The notes under the pieces are model-generated. The model saw only the letters and a program-made list of their open reading frames with translations. It had not been told where the DNA came from and made no database searches. From JAJPKK01 sp963781195 (GTDB lineage Bacteria > Pseudomonadota > Alphaproteobacteria > Rhizobiales > Xanthobacteraceae), in the NCBI GenBank assembly GCA_963781195.1, contig CAWAEZ010000015.1:35644-99643 (forward strand): DNA of 64,000 bases. Reading direction: 5' to 3'. This document shows positions 18,451 through 27,570 of this stretch, one piece after another (the first letter of the stretch is position 1; every line of letters begins with the position of its first letter). Made by a program: the position numbers and the translations under genes.

Positions 18451-21400
18451 TGCATCTCCTCGCCACCACGTCGACGAGCCTCGACGATATCGTCGAGCCC
18501 ATCGATCTCGGCCAGGCGCCGGGAGACGTGGTGGTGCTGTCGTTCGCCGACAGCGATCTCGCTTCGCTCGCCGCGGCGTGGTCCGCCGAGCGCGAGGCGC
18601 TGCCGAGCGTGCGGCTCGCGCATCTGCGCGACCTGCGCCACCCGCTCTCCGTCGATCTCTGGATCGATCGCGTCGGCCGCCATGCCAAGGTGATCCTGGT
18701 GCGCCTCATCGGCGGCCTCGACTGGTGGCGCTACGGCATCGAGCGACTGACGGCGGTGGCGCGGGAGCGCGGCATCGCGCTCGCGGTGCTGCCCGGCGAA
18801 GATCGCGACGATCCGCGGCTGGCGGAAGCCTCGACGCTGCCGCCCGATGAACTCGGCGCGCTACTGAATTTCTTCCGCGAAGGGGGAATGGCGAATTCAC
18901 GGGGGCTGCTGCGCCGGCTCGCGCGTCACGCCGGCGCCGGTTTCGACGTCCCGGAGCCGCAGCCGGTGCCGCGCCTCGCCGGCTACCTGCCGGGGCACGG
19001 GGCCGTCGATCTCGACCGGCTGGCGGCGAGCCTTCCCGCCCGCCCGGTGATCGCCGTCGTCTTCTATCGCGCGCTCCTGCTCGCGGCCGACACCGCCGCG
19101 ATCGACGCTTTGTGCGAGGCGCTGGCGGGGCGCGGTCTCGCCGTGGCGCCGCTCGTGGTCACGAGCCTCAAGGAGCCGGCAGCAGCCGGATTCGTGCGCG
19201 CGGCGCTGGCGCGGTTTTCGCCGGCGGCGATCGTCACCACGACGGCCTTCGCCGCCGGCGGCGAAAGCGGCGAGCCGACGCCGCTCGACGATGCCGGCGT
19301 GCCGGTGTTCCAGGCGGTGCTGGCGACCACCAAGCGCGCGGCCTGGTGCGACAGCCCGCGCGGCCTCGGCGCCGCCGATCTCGCGATGCATGTGGTGTTG
19401 CCCGAGCTCGACGGCCGCGTGCTGGCCGGCGCGGTGGCGTTCAAGGACGCGCTGCCGCCGCTCGCCGGGCTCGCTTTCACCGCCTTTGCCAATCGCCCAG
19501 AGCCGGACCGGATCGCCGCCGTCGCCGCGCGGGTGGCGGCCCTGGTGCGCCTTGCGTCGACCCCGCGTGCGGAGCGCCGCGTGGCGGTGCTGATGCCGGA
19601 TTACCCGGGTGCACCCGGCCGCGCCGGATATGCGGTCGGCCTCGACGTGCCGGCAAGCGTGACGGCGCTGCTCGCCGATCTCGCCGCTGCCGGCTATGGC
19701 GTGGCGGCCGCGCCCGACACGCCGAAGGCGCTGCTCGACGCCGTCGAAGGCGCCGCGGCGCGCTTTCCGCTCGCCGATTACGTCCGGCTGCTCGCGGCAT
19801 TGCCGGAGCAGGTCCAGGCGCAGGTCCATGCGGCCTGGGGCGCTCCGGCCGACGATCCCGATGTTCGCGACGGCGCCTTCCGGTTTCACGCCCCCAGCTT
19901 CGGCAACGTCATCGTCGCGCTGCCGCCCGATCGCGGCCGCGCCGGCGAGCGGCGGGCCGACTACCACGATGCGGCCCGGCCACCGCGCCATGCGCTGGTC
20001 GCCTTCGGCCTGTGGCTGCGCCATGTGGCGAACGTCGATGCCCTGGTGCACATGGGTGCCCACGGCACGCTGGAATGGCTGCCGGGCAAGGCCGTCGCGC
20101 TCACGGCCGCGTGTTTCCCGGAGGCCATGCTCGGGCCGCTGCCGGTGTTCTACCCCTTCATCGTCAGCAATCCCGGCGAGGCGGCGCAGGCCAAGCGCCG
20201 GCTCGCCGCGGTGACGATCGGACATCTGCCGCCGCCGCTGGTTCTGCCCGGCCTCGGCGGTGAAGCCGGCGACCTCGAGCGCCTGGTCGACGAATACGCC
20301 CAGGCCGAGGGCCTCGACCGCCGTCGCCGCGAGCGCCTCGCCGGACTGATCGCGGAGAAGGCGCGGCAAAGCGGCCTCGCATACGAGGCCGGCGTGGACG
20401 CCGGCGCCGATGCCGACGAGGTGCTCGGCCGCATCGACGCCTGGCTGTGCGATCTCAAGGATCTCGCCATCAAGGACGGTCTCCACGTCTATGGCCGCGT
20501 GCCGCCCGGAAGCGACGACCCGGCCTGGCAGACAAGTGCCGATGCGGAGCGCGCCGCCCTGATCGCCGCGCTCGACGGCCGGCGCATTCCGCCGGGTCCT
20601 GCCGGCGTTCCCGCGCGCGGGCGCCGCGACGTGCTGCCGACCGGCCGCAATCTCTTCACCGCCGATCCCCGCATGCTGCCGACGCCGACCGCGATGGACC
20701 TCGGCCGGCTGGCCGCCGACGAGGTGATCCGCAGTCACCTCCAAACTCACGGCGAGATGCCCCGCGCCCTCGTGATCGATCTCTGGGGCAGCGCCACCCT
20801 GCGCACCGGGGGTGAGGAAATCGCCCACGGCCTCGCGCTCATGGGGTGCCGGCCGGTGTGGGACGGCGGCACCGGCCGCGTCACCGGGATCGAGGTGCTG
20901 CCGCCCGCCGCGGTCGGGCGCGCGCGCGTCGACGTGACCTGGCGCATCTCCGGCCTGTTCCGCGATCTGTTCCCGGCGCAGATCGCGCTGCTCGACGCCG
21001 CGGTGCGGGCGGTGGCGGCGCGAGACGAAGCCGGTGACGAAAATCCCCTGGCCGCGGCGCAGCGCGAGGCGGGGAATGATGCGGCGCCGGCGCGCCTGTT
21101 CGGCACCGCGCCCGGCGCCTATGGGGCCGGCATCGGCGACCTCGGCGAGGCGACCGATCGCGCGGCGATCGGCTCGGCCTATCTCGCCGCGGCGTCCCAT
21201 GCCTATGGCGGAGCCGAAGGCGCGGCCACGCCGCGGCCCGGCGCATTCGCCGCCCGCGTCGCCGACGCCGACCTGCTCATCCATACGAGCGACGATCCCG
21301 GCCGCGACCTCCTGGAGGGCGCGGAGGACGCCGCTTTCGTCGGCGGATTCGCGGCAGCAGCGGCCATGCTGGGCCGCTCGCCCGACCTCATCATGCTCGA

Positions 21401-21782
21401 CGCCACCGATCCGCGGCGTCCGCGGGCCCGTCCGCTCGACCGCGCGCTGGCGCGCATCGTGCGGGCGCGGGCCGTCGATGCGCGCTTCATCGCCGGGCAG
21501 ATGCGCCACGGGCCGTGCGGCGCCGCGGAGCTCGCCGAGACCGTCGACCGGCTGATCGACTTCGCGGCGCTGACCGATGCCGTGCCGAGCACGCTGATCG
21601 ATCTCGTCCACGACGCCTATCTCGGCAATCCCGCCGTGCGCGATTTCCTGTGCCGCGAGAATCCCGCCGCCGCGCGCGCCATGGCGGCACGACTGCACGC
21701 GGCCCGCCGCAACGGATGGTGGCATCCGCGCCGCAACGATATCGACGCATCGCTCGCGTCGCTGCTGACGGAGCCGACATGA
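18450..21782 (+). CDS. cobN: Cobaltochelatase subunit CobN
   Basis: 1110 residues, the large subunit of ATP-dependent aerobic cobaltochelatase, inserting Co2+ into hydrogenobyrinic a,c-diamide. The hallmark VHMGAHGTLEWLPGK is near residue 535, with DLWGSATLRTGGEE and RDLFPAQIALLD in the C-terminal part. It is somewhat shorter than the roughly 1270-residue Sinorhizobium-type CobN but has the full family layout. The ATPase partners CobS and CobT of the chelatase are not in this window. It overlaps cobG by ATGA. Confidence 0.95.
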   Translation: MHLLATTSTSLDDIVEPIDLGQAPGDVVVLSFADSDLASLAAAWSAEREALPSVRLAHLRDLRHPLSVDLWIDRVGRHAKVILVRLIGGLDWWRYGIERLTAVARERGIALAVLPGEDRDDPRLAEASTLPPDELGALLNFFREGGMANSRGLLRRLARHAGAGFDVPEPQPVPRLAGYLPGHGAVDLDRLAASLPARPVIAVVFYRALLLAADTAAIDALCEALAGRGLAVAPLVVTSLKEPAAAGFVRAALARFSPAAIVTTTAFAAGGESGEPTPLDDAGVPVFQAVLATTKRAAWCDSPRGLGAADLAMHVVLPELDGRVLAGAVAFKDALPPLAGLAFTAFANRPEPDRIAAVAARVAALVRLASTPRAERRVAVLMPDYPGAPGRAGYAVGLDVPASVTALLADLAAAGYGVAAAPDTPKALLDAVEGAAARFPLADYVRLLAALPEQVQAQVHAAWGAPADDPDVRDGAFRFHAPSFGNVIVALPPDRGRAGERRADYHDAARPPRHALVAFGLWLRHVANVDALVHMGAHGTLEWLPGKAVALTAACFPEAMLGPLPVFYPFIVSNPGEAAQAKRRLAAVTIGHLPPPLVLPGLGGEAGDLERLVDEYAQAEGLDRRRRERLAGLIAEKARQSGLAYEAGVDAGADADEVLGRIDAWLCDLKDLAIKDGLHVYGRVPPGSDDPAWQTSADAERAALIAALDGRRIPPGPAGVPARGRRDVLPTGRNLFTADPRMLPTPTAMDLGRLAADEVIRSHLQTHGEMPRALVIDLWGSATLRTGGEEIAHGLALMGCRPVWDGGTGRVTGIEVLPPAAVGRARVDVTWRISGLFRDLFPAQIALLDAAVRAVAARDEAGDENPLAAAQREAGNDAAPARLFGTAPGAYGAGIGDLGEATDRAAIGSAYLAAASHAYGGAEGAATPRPGAFAARVADADLLIHTSDDPGRDLLEGAEDAAFVGGFAAAAAMLGRSPDLIMLDATDPRRPRARPLDRALARIVRARAVDARFIAGQMRHGPCGAAELAETVDRLIDFAALTDAVPSTLIDLVHDAYLGNPAVRDFLCRENPAAARAMAARLHAARRNGWWHPRRNDIDASLASLLTEPT

Positions 21783-23362
21783 GCATTCCCCGGCGCCGCG
21801 GTGCCTGCCCCGGCCTGTCGGCGCCGATGCCGACCGGCGATGGTCTGCTGGTCCGCCTCGCGCCGACCGAAGCGATGCCGGTGGAGGCTTTCGTCGCGCT
21901 CGTCGCGGCGGCGCGAAGCCGCGGCAACGGGACGATGGAGGTGACCGCGCGCGGCAGCCTTCAGGTGCGCGGGCTCACGCCGGCGTCGGCGAAACTGTTC
22001 GCGTCCGACGTGGCCGCCCTCGACATCGCTTTGGCCGAGGGCGTTCCGGTGCTCTCGAACCCGCTGGCGGGCCGACCCGATGCCGTCGTCGACGCTGCCC
22101 GCCTTGCCGCAGAGCTGCGGGGGGCGATTGCGCGGGGCGGTCTCGCACTCGCCCCGAAGGTGTCGGTGGTGATCGATGGCGGCGGGGCGCTGCATCTCGA
22201 CGCACTCGGTGCCGACATCAGGCTGCGCGCCGTCGGTCCGGCGAACGCGCCACGCCTGCATGTCGGGCTGGGGTCTTTGCTCTCATCGGCAGAAAGCATC
22301 GCTGCAGATCACGCCGCTGCAGATCAAGGCCCCGCAGGTCACATCCGGCAATCTCGCGCGGAGCACACGCGAGAGTGGACACCAGGTTGCTCCAGCGGGA
22401 GTTCAGCTCCCTCTCCCGCTTGCGGGGGAGGGGTGGGGAGGGGGCTCTCTGACTCTCCGCTCATGCCGGCCGCCGTTTGGAGCGCGCCGCAGGTCGACCC
22501 AGGGCCCTATCGAGAATCCGGTGCGAGCGGCAAGCGCCCCCTCCCCACCCCTCCCCCGCAAGCGGGAGAGGGAGGAGTTTCGGACGCGAGCGCGTGCCGT
22601 GAGGAGCGATCAAGCGACACTGGGTGGCTCGGTGTCGTTGCGGCGGAGCGGGCGGTCGATGTCGTGCTTGGCCTTCTGCGCGAGATCGCGTCGCTCGACG
22701 GGACGGCGCGGGGAGGCGATCTTCTGCGCGCCGTCGGGGCGGGTGTCCTGCGCTCGCGCTTCGAGATCGAACCAGCACCGGCGCCCCTGTCATGCCCGCC
22801 TGCGGAACTGGTCGGACTGCAACACCTCCGCGACGGAACGGCGGCGCTCGGGATCGCGCTGGCATTCGGCCATGCCGAGGCCGATGCGCTGGCGCAACTC
22901 GCCGCCGTCGCTGCCGCCCATGGGGTGCGGTTTGTTCGCCCGGCGCCGGATCGGACGCTGATGCTGATCGGTGCGACGCCACCCCGCGTGCCGGCGCTCG
23001 CCGCGGCGGCGGAGCGGCTCGGCTTCGTCACGCGGGCCGGCGATCCGCGCCGCCGCGTCGCGGCGTGCGCCGGCGCCCCGGCCTGCGCGTCGGGGCTCAT
23101 CGCGGCGCGCCTGCTCGCCGCGACCATCGCGCCGCGACTCGCCGGGCTTCGCGAAGGCATCGCGGTCCACGTCTCCGGCTGCGCCAAGGGCTGCGCCCAT
23201 CCGCGGCCGGCGGCCCTCACCGTGGTCGGCGACGCGGGTGGGTGCGGCATCGTCCGCAACGGCACCGCGCGGACACGGCCCGAGCGCCATGTCGCGCCGG
23301 CCGGACTTGCCGCCGAGGTGGCGCGCATCTTCGCGGCGCGCGGCGAGGCGGTCCATGGTTGA
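21779..23362 (+). CDS. cobG: Precorrin-3B synthase CobG with in-frame palindromic insertion
   Basis: 527 residues, a siroheme/4Fe-4S monooxygenase of the aerobic pathway. N-terminal GACPGLSAPMPTGDGLL and C-terminal CAGAPACASG plus GCAKGCAHP supply the four cluster cysteines, so the catalytic elements are intact. Between about residues 165 and 280 lies an unrelated segment containing SPACGGGVGRG and LPTPPPQAGEGG, encoded by a perfect inverted repeat of 38-bp arms (22407-22574). Family members are usually about 400-450 residues, so the excess matches this insertion. The frame is open throughout. Whether the protein is active is not known. Confidence 0.9.
   Translation: MSIPRRRGACPGLSAPMPTGDGLLVRLAPTEAMPVEAFVALVAAARSRGNGTMEVTARGSLQVRGLTPASAKLFASDVAALDIALAEGVPVLSNPLAGRPDAVVDAARLAAELRGAIARGGLALAPKVSVVIDGGGALHLDALGADIRLRAVGPANAPRLHVGLGSLLSSAESIAADHAAADQGPAGHIRQSRAEHTREWTPGCSSGSSAPSPACGGGVGRGLSDSPLMPAAVWSAPQVDPGPYRESGASGKRPLPTPPPQAGEGGVSDASACREERSSDTGWLGVVAAERAVDVVLGLLREIASLDGTARGGDLLRAVGAGVLRSRFEIEPAPAPLSCPPAELVGLQHLRDGTAALGIALAFGHAEADALAQLAAVAAAHGVRFVRPAPDRTLMLIGATPPRVPALAAAAERLGFVTRAGDPRRRVAACAGAPACASGLIAARLLAATIAPRLAGLREGIAVHVSGCAKGCAHPRPAALTVVGDAGGCGIVRNGTARTRPERHVAPAGLAAEVARIFAARGEAVHG
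22407..22574. repeat. Perfect palindromic repeat element inserted in cobG
   Basis: Arms of 38 bp at 22407-22444 and 22537-22574 are exact reverse complements, beginning CTCCCTCTCCCGCTTGCGGG, with a 92-bp loop. The arms match the dispersed Rhizobiales palindrome seen again at 29.9 kb. The element is read through in frame by cobG. Confidence 0.9.
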
Positions 23363-23988
23363 GCACGCCTATCTGCGCGACGGCGCCGCCATCTACGAGC
23401 GCTCGTTCGCCATCATCCGCGCCGAGGCCGATCTCGCCCGTTTCGCGCCCGACGAGGCCGAGGTCGCGGTGCGGATGATCCACGCCTGCGGGCTCGTCGA
23501 CGCGGCGCGCCTGATCGGGTTCGGCCCCGGGCTGGTCGACGGCGGCGCGCACGGCGCTGGCGCGGGGCGCGCCGATCCTGTGCGACGCCGAGATGGTCGC
23601 GCACGGCATCACCCGGGCGCGGCTGCCGGCGCGCAACGCGGTGGTCTGCACGCTGCGCGATCCGCGGGTGCCGGCGGTCGCCGAACGGCTCGGCACCACC
23701 CGTTCGGCCGCCGCGCTGGACCTGTGGGAGGATGAATTGCGCGGCGCCGTGGTCGCCATCGGCAATGCGCCGACCGCGCTGTTCCGCCTTCTTGAAATGC
23801 TGGCCGCGGGGGCGCCGCGCCCGGCGGCGATCCTCGGCATTCCCGTGGGGTTCGTCGGAGCGGCGGAATCGAAAGCGGCGCTCGCCGCCGGAGACCATGG
23901 CGTGCCCTACCTCATCGTGTCCGGCCGCATCGGCGGCAGTGCCATGACCGCCGCGGCCGTCAACGCGCTGGCCAGGAGTGGGCTATGA
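23355..23988 (+). pseudogene. cobH: Precorrin-8X methylmutase CobH with +1 frameshift
   Basis: The enzyme moves the C11 methyl to C12, giving hydrogenobyrinic acid. The first frame begins MVEHAYLRDGAAIYERSF at 23355 and runs in family sequence to GFGPGLVD. The second frame carries ARGAPILCDAEMVAHGITR, with the catalytic His, through to the C-terminal GGSAMTAAAVNALA. They join if one G is removed at about 23541 (GACGGCGGCG to GACGCGGCG). Both halves are otherwise full length and conserved. This may be a real recent mutation or a base-calling error in a G-rich run. The start overlaps cobG by 8 bp. Confidence 0.85.
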
Positions 23989-24011
23989 GGAGCGGCGTAT
24001 GAGGAGCGGCG
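23984..24011 (+). repeat. Perfect 14-bp tandem duplication at cobH-cobI junction
   Basis: TATGAGGAGCGGCG occurs twice head to tail. Each copy contains GAGGAG, the ribosome site for cobI, and the first contains the cobH stop. Confidence 0.8.
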
Positions 24012-24015
24012 TGTC

Positions 24016-24747
24016 ATGAGAGCGCCGGCGCGGCTGATCGGTGTCGGCGTCGGGCCCGGCGATCCCGAGCTCATGACGCTCAAGGCGCTGCGGGCGTTGG
24101 GCGAGGCGGATGTCGTCGCCCACTTCGCCAAGGCCGGCAATCCGAGCAAGGCGCGCACCATCGCCGCCGGCCATCTGCGGCCGGGGGTCGCCGAGGAAGC
24201 GCTGCTTTATCCGGTCACCACCGAGATTCCGAAGGACGCCCCCGCCTACCGCAGCGAGATCGCCGCCTTCTACGACGGCTGCGCGGCGACGCTCGCCGTC
24301 CATCTCGACGCGCAGCGCTCGGTCGCGGTGATCTGCGAAGGCGATCCGCTGTTCTATGGCTCCTACATGCACCTGCATGTGCGGCTCGCCGCGCGCTACC
24401 CGACCGAGGTGATCGCCGGCGTCACCGGGATGTCCGGCTGCTGGTCGGCGGTCGGCGCGCCGATCGCCCAGGGCGACGACGTGTTCACCGTGCTGCCGGG
24501 CACTCTCGCGGAGGCGGAGCTCGCGCGGCGCCTCGGCGATGCCGATGCCGCCGTGATCATGAAGCTCGGCCGCAATCTCCCCAAGGTGCGCCGCGCGCTC
24601 GGGCGCAGCGGCCGGCTCGAACGCGCCCTCTATGTCGAGCGCGGCACGATGAAGGATTCCGTGGTGATGCGGCTCGCCGACAAGGCGGACGACGGCGCGC
24701 CTTATTTCGCGATCGTGCTGGTTCCGGGCTGGGAGGGGCGGTCGTGA
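24016..24747 (+). CDS. cobI: Precorrin-2 C20-methyltransferase
   Basis: 243 residues, SAM-dependent tetrapyrrole methylase of the corrin pathway. Family marks: N-terminal GVGVGPGDPELMTLKALR, CEGDPLFYGSYMHL and GVTGMSGCWSAVGAP. The ATG at 24016 follows the duplicated GAGGAGCGGCG. It overlaps cobJ by GTGA. Confidence 0.95.
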   Translation: MRAPARLIGVGVGPGDPELMTLKALRALGEADVVAHFAKAGNPSKARTIAAGHLRPGVAEEALLYPVTTEIPKDAPAYRSEIAAFYDGCAATLAVHLDAQRSVAVICEGDPLFYGSYMHLHVRLAARYPTEVIAGVTGMSGCWSAVGAPIAQGDDVFTVLPGTLAEAELARRLGDADAAVIMKLGRNLPKVRRALGRSGRLERALYVERGTMKDSVVMRLADKADDGAPYFAIVLVPGWEGRS

Positions 24748-25508
24748 GCGGACAACTCGCGGTGATCGGCCTCGGTCCGGGCGATGCGCGCTGGCTCACG
24801 CCGGAAGCCACCGCATCGCTCGCAGCGGCCGACGCGCTCTATGGCTACGCCACCTATCTCGACCGCGTCCCCGCCCGTCCCGGGCAGGCGCGCCATGCCT
24901 CGGACAATCGCGAGGAGGGCGCCCGCGCCGCCGCGGCGCTGCACCATGCGGCGCAGGGCGCCCGGGTCGCGATCGTGTCGGGCGGCGATCCCGGTGTGTT
25001 CGCCATGGCGGCCGCGGTATGCGCCGAAATCGAAACGGGCCCGGCAGCCTGGCGCGCGCTCGACCTCGCGATTCTTCCCGGCATCACCGCGATGCTCGCG
25101 GTCGCGGCCCGGGCCGGCGCCCCGCTCGGCCATGATTTCTGTGCGCTCTCGCTGTCCGATAATCTCAAGCCGTGGGAGTTGATCGAACGCCGTCTCGACG
25201 CCGCCGCCGGCGCCGGCTTCGTGATCGCGCTGTACAACCCGATTTCGCGGGCGCGCCCGTGGCAGCTCGGCACCGCGCTGGAGCGGCTGCGCCGCCATCT
25301 GCCGGCCGCAACGCCGGTGGTGTTCGGCCGCGCTGTCGGCCGACCCGACGAGCGGGTCGCGGTGACGACGCTCGGCGAGGCCGATCCCGCGGCCGCCGAC
25401 ATGGCGACGCTCATCATCGTGGGGTCGCGCGAGACCCGGATCGTCGCGCGGCCGGGCGGCGTGCCGCTGGTCTACACCCCGCGTGCCGCCGCGGAGGCGA
25501 GCACATGA
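24744..25508 (+). CDS. cobJ: Precorrin-3B C17-methyltransferase
   Basis: 254 residues, methylase performing ring contraction with C17 methylation. GTG start at 24744 overlaps the cobI stop. Motifs: IGLGPGDARWLTPEA, SGGDPGVFAMAA, LPGITAMLAVAARAGAPLGHDF and ALYNPISRARPWQL. The 3' end overlaps the convergent cobK gene by 37 bp. Confidence 0.95.
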   Translation: MSGQLAVIGLGPGDARWLTPEATASLAAADALYGYATYLDRVPARPGQARHASDNREEGARAAAALHHAAQGARVAIVSGGDPGVFAMAAAVCAEIETGPAAWRALDLAILPGITAMLAVAARAGAPLGHDFCALSLSDNLKPWELIERRLDAAAGAGFVIALYNPISRARPWQLGTALERLRRHLPAATPVVFGRAVGRPDERVAVTTLGEADPAAADMATLIIVGSRETRIVARPGGVPLVYTPRAAAEAST

Positions 25509-26233
25509 TCGAGACGCGCCAGCACCGCGTCCACGCTGGTGACCGCGGTGCGTGGCGCCGCCGGGCGTCGCACCATCACCACCGGCAGGCCGAGCCGGCG
25601 GGCCGCGGCGATCTTGCCATAGGTCGCCCGACCGCCGCTGTTCTTCGCCACGACGACGTCGATGCGATGGTGCGTGAGAAGGTCCTGCTCCCGGGCCTCG
25701 TCGAACGGGCCGCGGCCGGTGATGTAGGCGGCATGCGGCAATGCCGGCGGCGGCGCGACCGGGTCGACGCTGCGGACCAGATAGAAATGCCCGGGCGCTG
25801 CCTCGAACGGCCGCAGCTCCTGGCGGCCGAGCGCGAGAAAGGCGCGGCGCGGGGCTTCGCCGAGCGCGGGCGCGGCCGCCGGTATGTCCGGCACCTCGAT
25901 CCAGCGGTCGCCCGCGACCGGCTGCCATGCCGGGCGTTCGAGCGTGATCAGCGCCACGTCGGCGAGGCCTGCCGCCGCGACGGCATGGGCCGAAATCCGG
26001 GCCGCATAAGGATGCGTCGCGTCGATCAGGACGTCGATCTCCTGTGCAGTAAGCCACGCCGCGAGGCCGGCCGCGCCGCCGAAGCCGCCGACACGAACCG
26101 GGATGGGCTGCGCCGCCGGGGCGGCGGTGCGCCCGGCGAGCGACAGCGTCGCCTGGAGGTCCGCGCGAACAGAAAAGCGTTCCGCCAGCTGCCGGGCTTC
26201 GGTGGTGCCGCCGAGAATGAGGATGCGCGTCAT
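25472..26233 (-). CDS. cobK: Precorrin-6A reductase
   Basis: 253 residues, NADPH-dependent reduction of precorrin-6A. Start at 26233 gives the family N terminus MTRILILGGTTEARQLAERF; other motifs are DATHPYAARISAHA and VVAKNSGGRATYGKI. It lies on the strand opposite to its neighbours. Its start codon shares CATG with the divergent cobL start, so its promoter must lie inside cobL. Confidence 0.95.
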   Translation of the reverse strand: MTRILILGGTTEARQLAERFSVRADLQATLSLAGRTAAPAAQPIPVRVGGFGGAAGLAAWLTAQEIDVLIDATHPYAARISAHAVAAAGLADVALITLERPAWQPVAGDRWIEVPDIPAAAPALGEAPRRAFLALGRQELRPFEAAPGHFYLVRSVDPVAPPPALPHAAYITGRGPFDEAREQDLLTHHRIDVVVAKNSGGRATYGKIAAARRLGLPVVMVRRPAAPRTAVTSVDAVLARLDHVLASAAARGV

Positions 26234-27503
26234 GCCGCTCGCTGATCGGGTGTCGCCGGACACTGCCAGTTCGCCGCGCTGGCTGTCCATCGTCGGCATC
26301 GGCGAGGACGGGATCGACGCGCTCGGTTCGGTCGCGCGCGGGCTGGTGAGCGGTGCGGCGATCGTGTTCGGCGGCAGGCGTCATCTGGCGCTGGCCGCGC
26401 CGTTGATCCGCGGCGCGGCGCGGCCGTGGCCGTCGCCGTTCGATCGTGCCGTCGACGAGGTGGTGGCGCAGCGCGGCCGCCCGGTTTGCGTGCTCGCCTC
26501 CGGCGATCCGTTCATGCACGGCGTCGGCGCCGTACTGGCGCGCCGCATCGAGGCCGAAGAGATGCACGTCGTTCCCGCGCCGTCGGCTTTCAGCCTCGCC
26601 GCGGCGCGGCTCGGCTGGGCGCTGCCGGAAACGGCGCTGGTCTCGCTTCACGCCCGCGCCCTCGATTTCGTGCGGCCGCATCTCCAACCCGGTTGCCGGG
26701 TGATCGCGCTCACCGCAGACGGCGCGGCGCCGGCGGCGCTGGCGCGCCTGCTCGACGAACAAGGTTTCGGCGGCTCGCGCGTCGTCGTGCTCGAGCGGCT
26801 CGGCGGCCCGCGCGAGCGCGTCCGCGCGGCCACCGCTGCGGCGTTCGATCTCGCCGACATCGACGCGCTCAACACCGTGGCGATCGAGGTGACCGCGTCG
26901 CGCGACGCCCGCGTGATCGCGCGGGCGTCCGGTCTGGCCGACGCGCTGTTCGAGCATGACGGCCAAATCACCAAACGCGAGATCCGCGCCGTCACGCTGT
27001 CGGCGCTGGCGCCGCGCCGCGGCGAATTCCTGTGGGACATCGGCGCCGGCGCCGGCTCGGTCGCGATCGAGTGGATGCTCACCGACCCGTCGCTGCGCGC
27101 CGCCGCCATCGAGGCCGACGCCACCCGCGCCGCCCGCATCCGCCGCAACGCCGCGGCGTTCGGCGTCCCCGCGCTCGACGTCATCGGGGGCGAGGCGCCC
27201 GGGGCGCTTGCCGGCCTCGCCCGTCCGGACGCCGTGTTCGTCGGCGGTGGCGCCGGCGACGCCGGCGTGCTCGATGCGGCCGTGACCGCGCTGCGTCCGG
27301 GCGGCCGCCTCGCCGTCAATGCGGTGACGCTGGCGACCGAAGCCGTGCTGCTCGCGCGCCACGCGGCGCTCGGTGGCGAGCTGGTGCGGATCGCCGTGTC
27401 GCGCGCCGCGCCGGTCGGCCGTGCGCCGGAGCCGCGGGCGCCGCTCGGGTGGCGGCCGGCGATGCCGGTGACGCAATGGGTATGGGTGAAGCCATGGGAG
27501 TGA
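26232..27503 (+). CDS. cobL: Precorrin-6Y C5,15-methyltransferase (decarboxylating)
   Basis: 423 residues, a fusion of CbiE and CbiT domains. The N-terminal methylase half (about 1-220) has VLASGDPFMHGVG and PAPSAFSLAAARLGW. The C-terminal Rossmann methylase (about 250-420) has ITKREIRAVTLSAL and DIGAGAGSVAIEW. Start at 26232 (ATGCCGCTC) abuts the opposite cobK start. The last codons run into 14-bp tandem repeats that continue to the cobE start. Confidence 0.95.
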   Translation: MPLADRVSPDTASSPRWLSIVGIGEDGIDALGSVARGLVSGAAIVFGGRRHLALAAPLIRGAARPWPSPFDRAVDEVVAQRGRPVCVLASGDPFMHGVGAVLARRIEAEEMHVVPAPSAFSLAAARLGWALPETALVSLHARALDFVRPHLQPGCRVIALTADGAAPAALARLLDEQGFGGSRVVVLERLGGPRERVRAATAAAFDLADIDALNTVAIEVTASRDARVIARASGLADALFEHDGQITKREIRAVTLSALAPRRGEFLWDIGAGAGSVAIEWMLTDPSLRAAAIEADATRAARIRRNAAAFGVPALDVIGGEAPGALAGLARPDAVFVGGGAGDAGVLDAAVTALRPGGRLAVNAVTLATEAVLLARHAALGGELVRIAVSRAAPVGRAPEPRAPLGWRPAMPVTQWVWVKPWE

Positions 27504-27570
27504 GGCCGTGCGAGTGAAGCCGTGTGAGTGAAGCCATGCGAGTGAAGCCATGCGAGTGAAGCTGTGATCG
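27487..27570 (+). repeat. 14-bp tandem repeats across cobL-cobE junction
   Basis: Six units (TGAAGCCATGCGAG and variants) run from the last codons of cobL to the cobE start. The unit is not a multiple of three; each copy offers a TGA stop and an ATG or GTG, so copy number decides spacing and frame of the junction. Confidence 0.85.

Noticed and set aside
18897..21725. 942-codon minus-strand open frame opposite cobN
   Set aside because: Shadow frame rich in Arg/Gly/His without start signals; cobN on the other strand is certain.
22265..22625. Intein in cobG
   Set aside because: The extra segment lacks intein splice motifs and is explained by the perfect palindrome.
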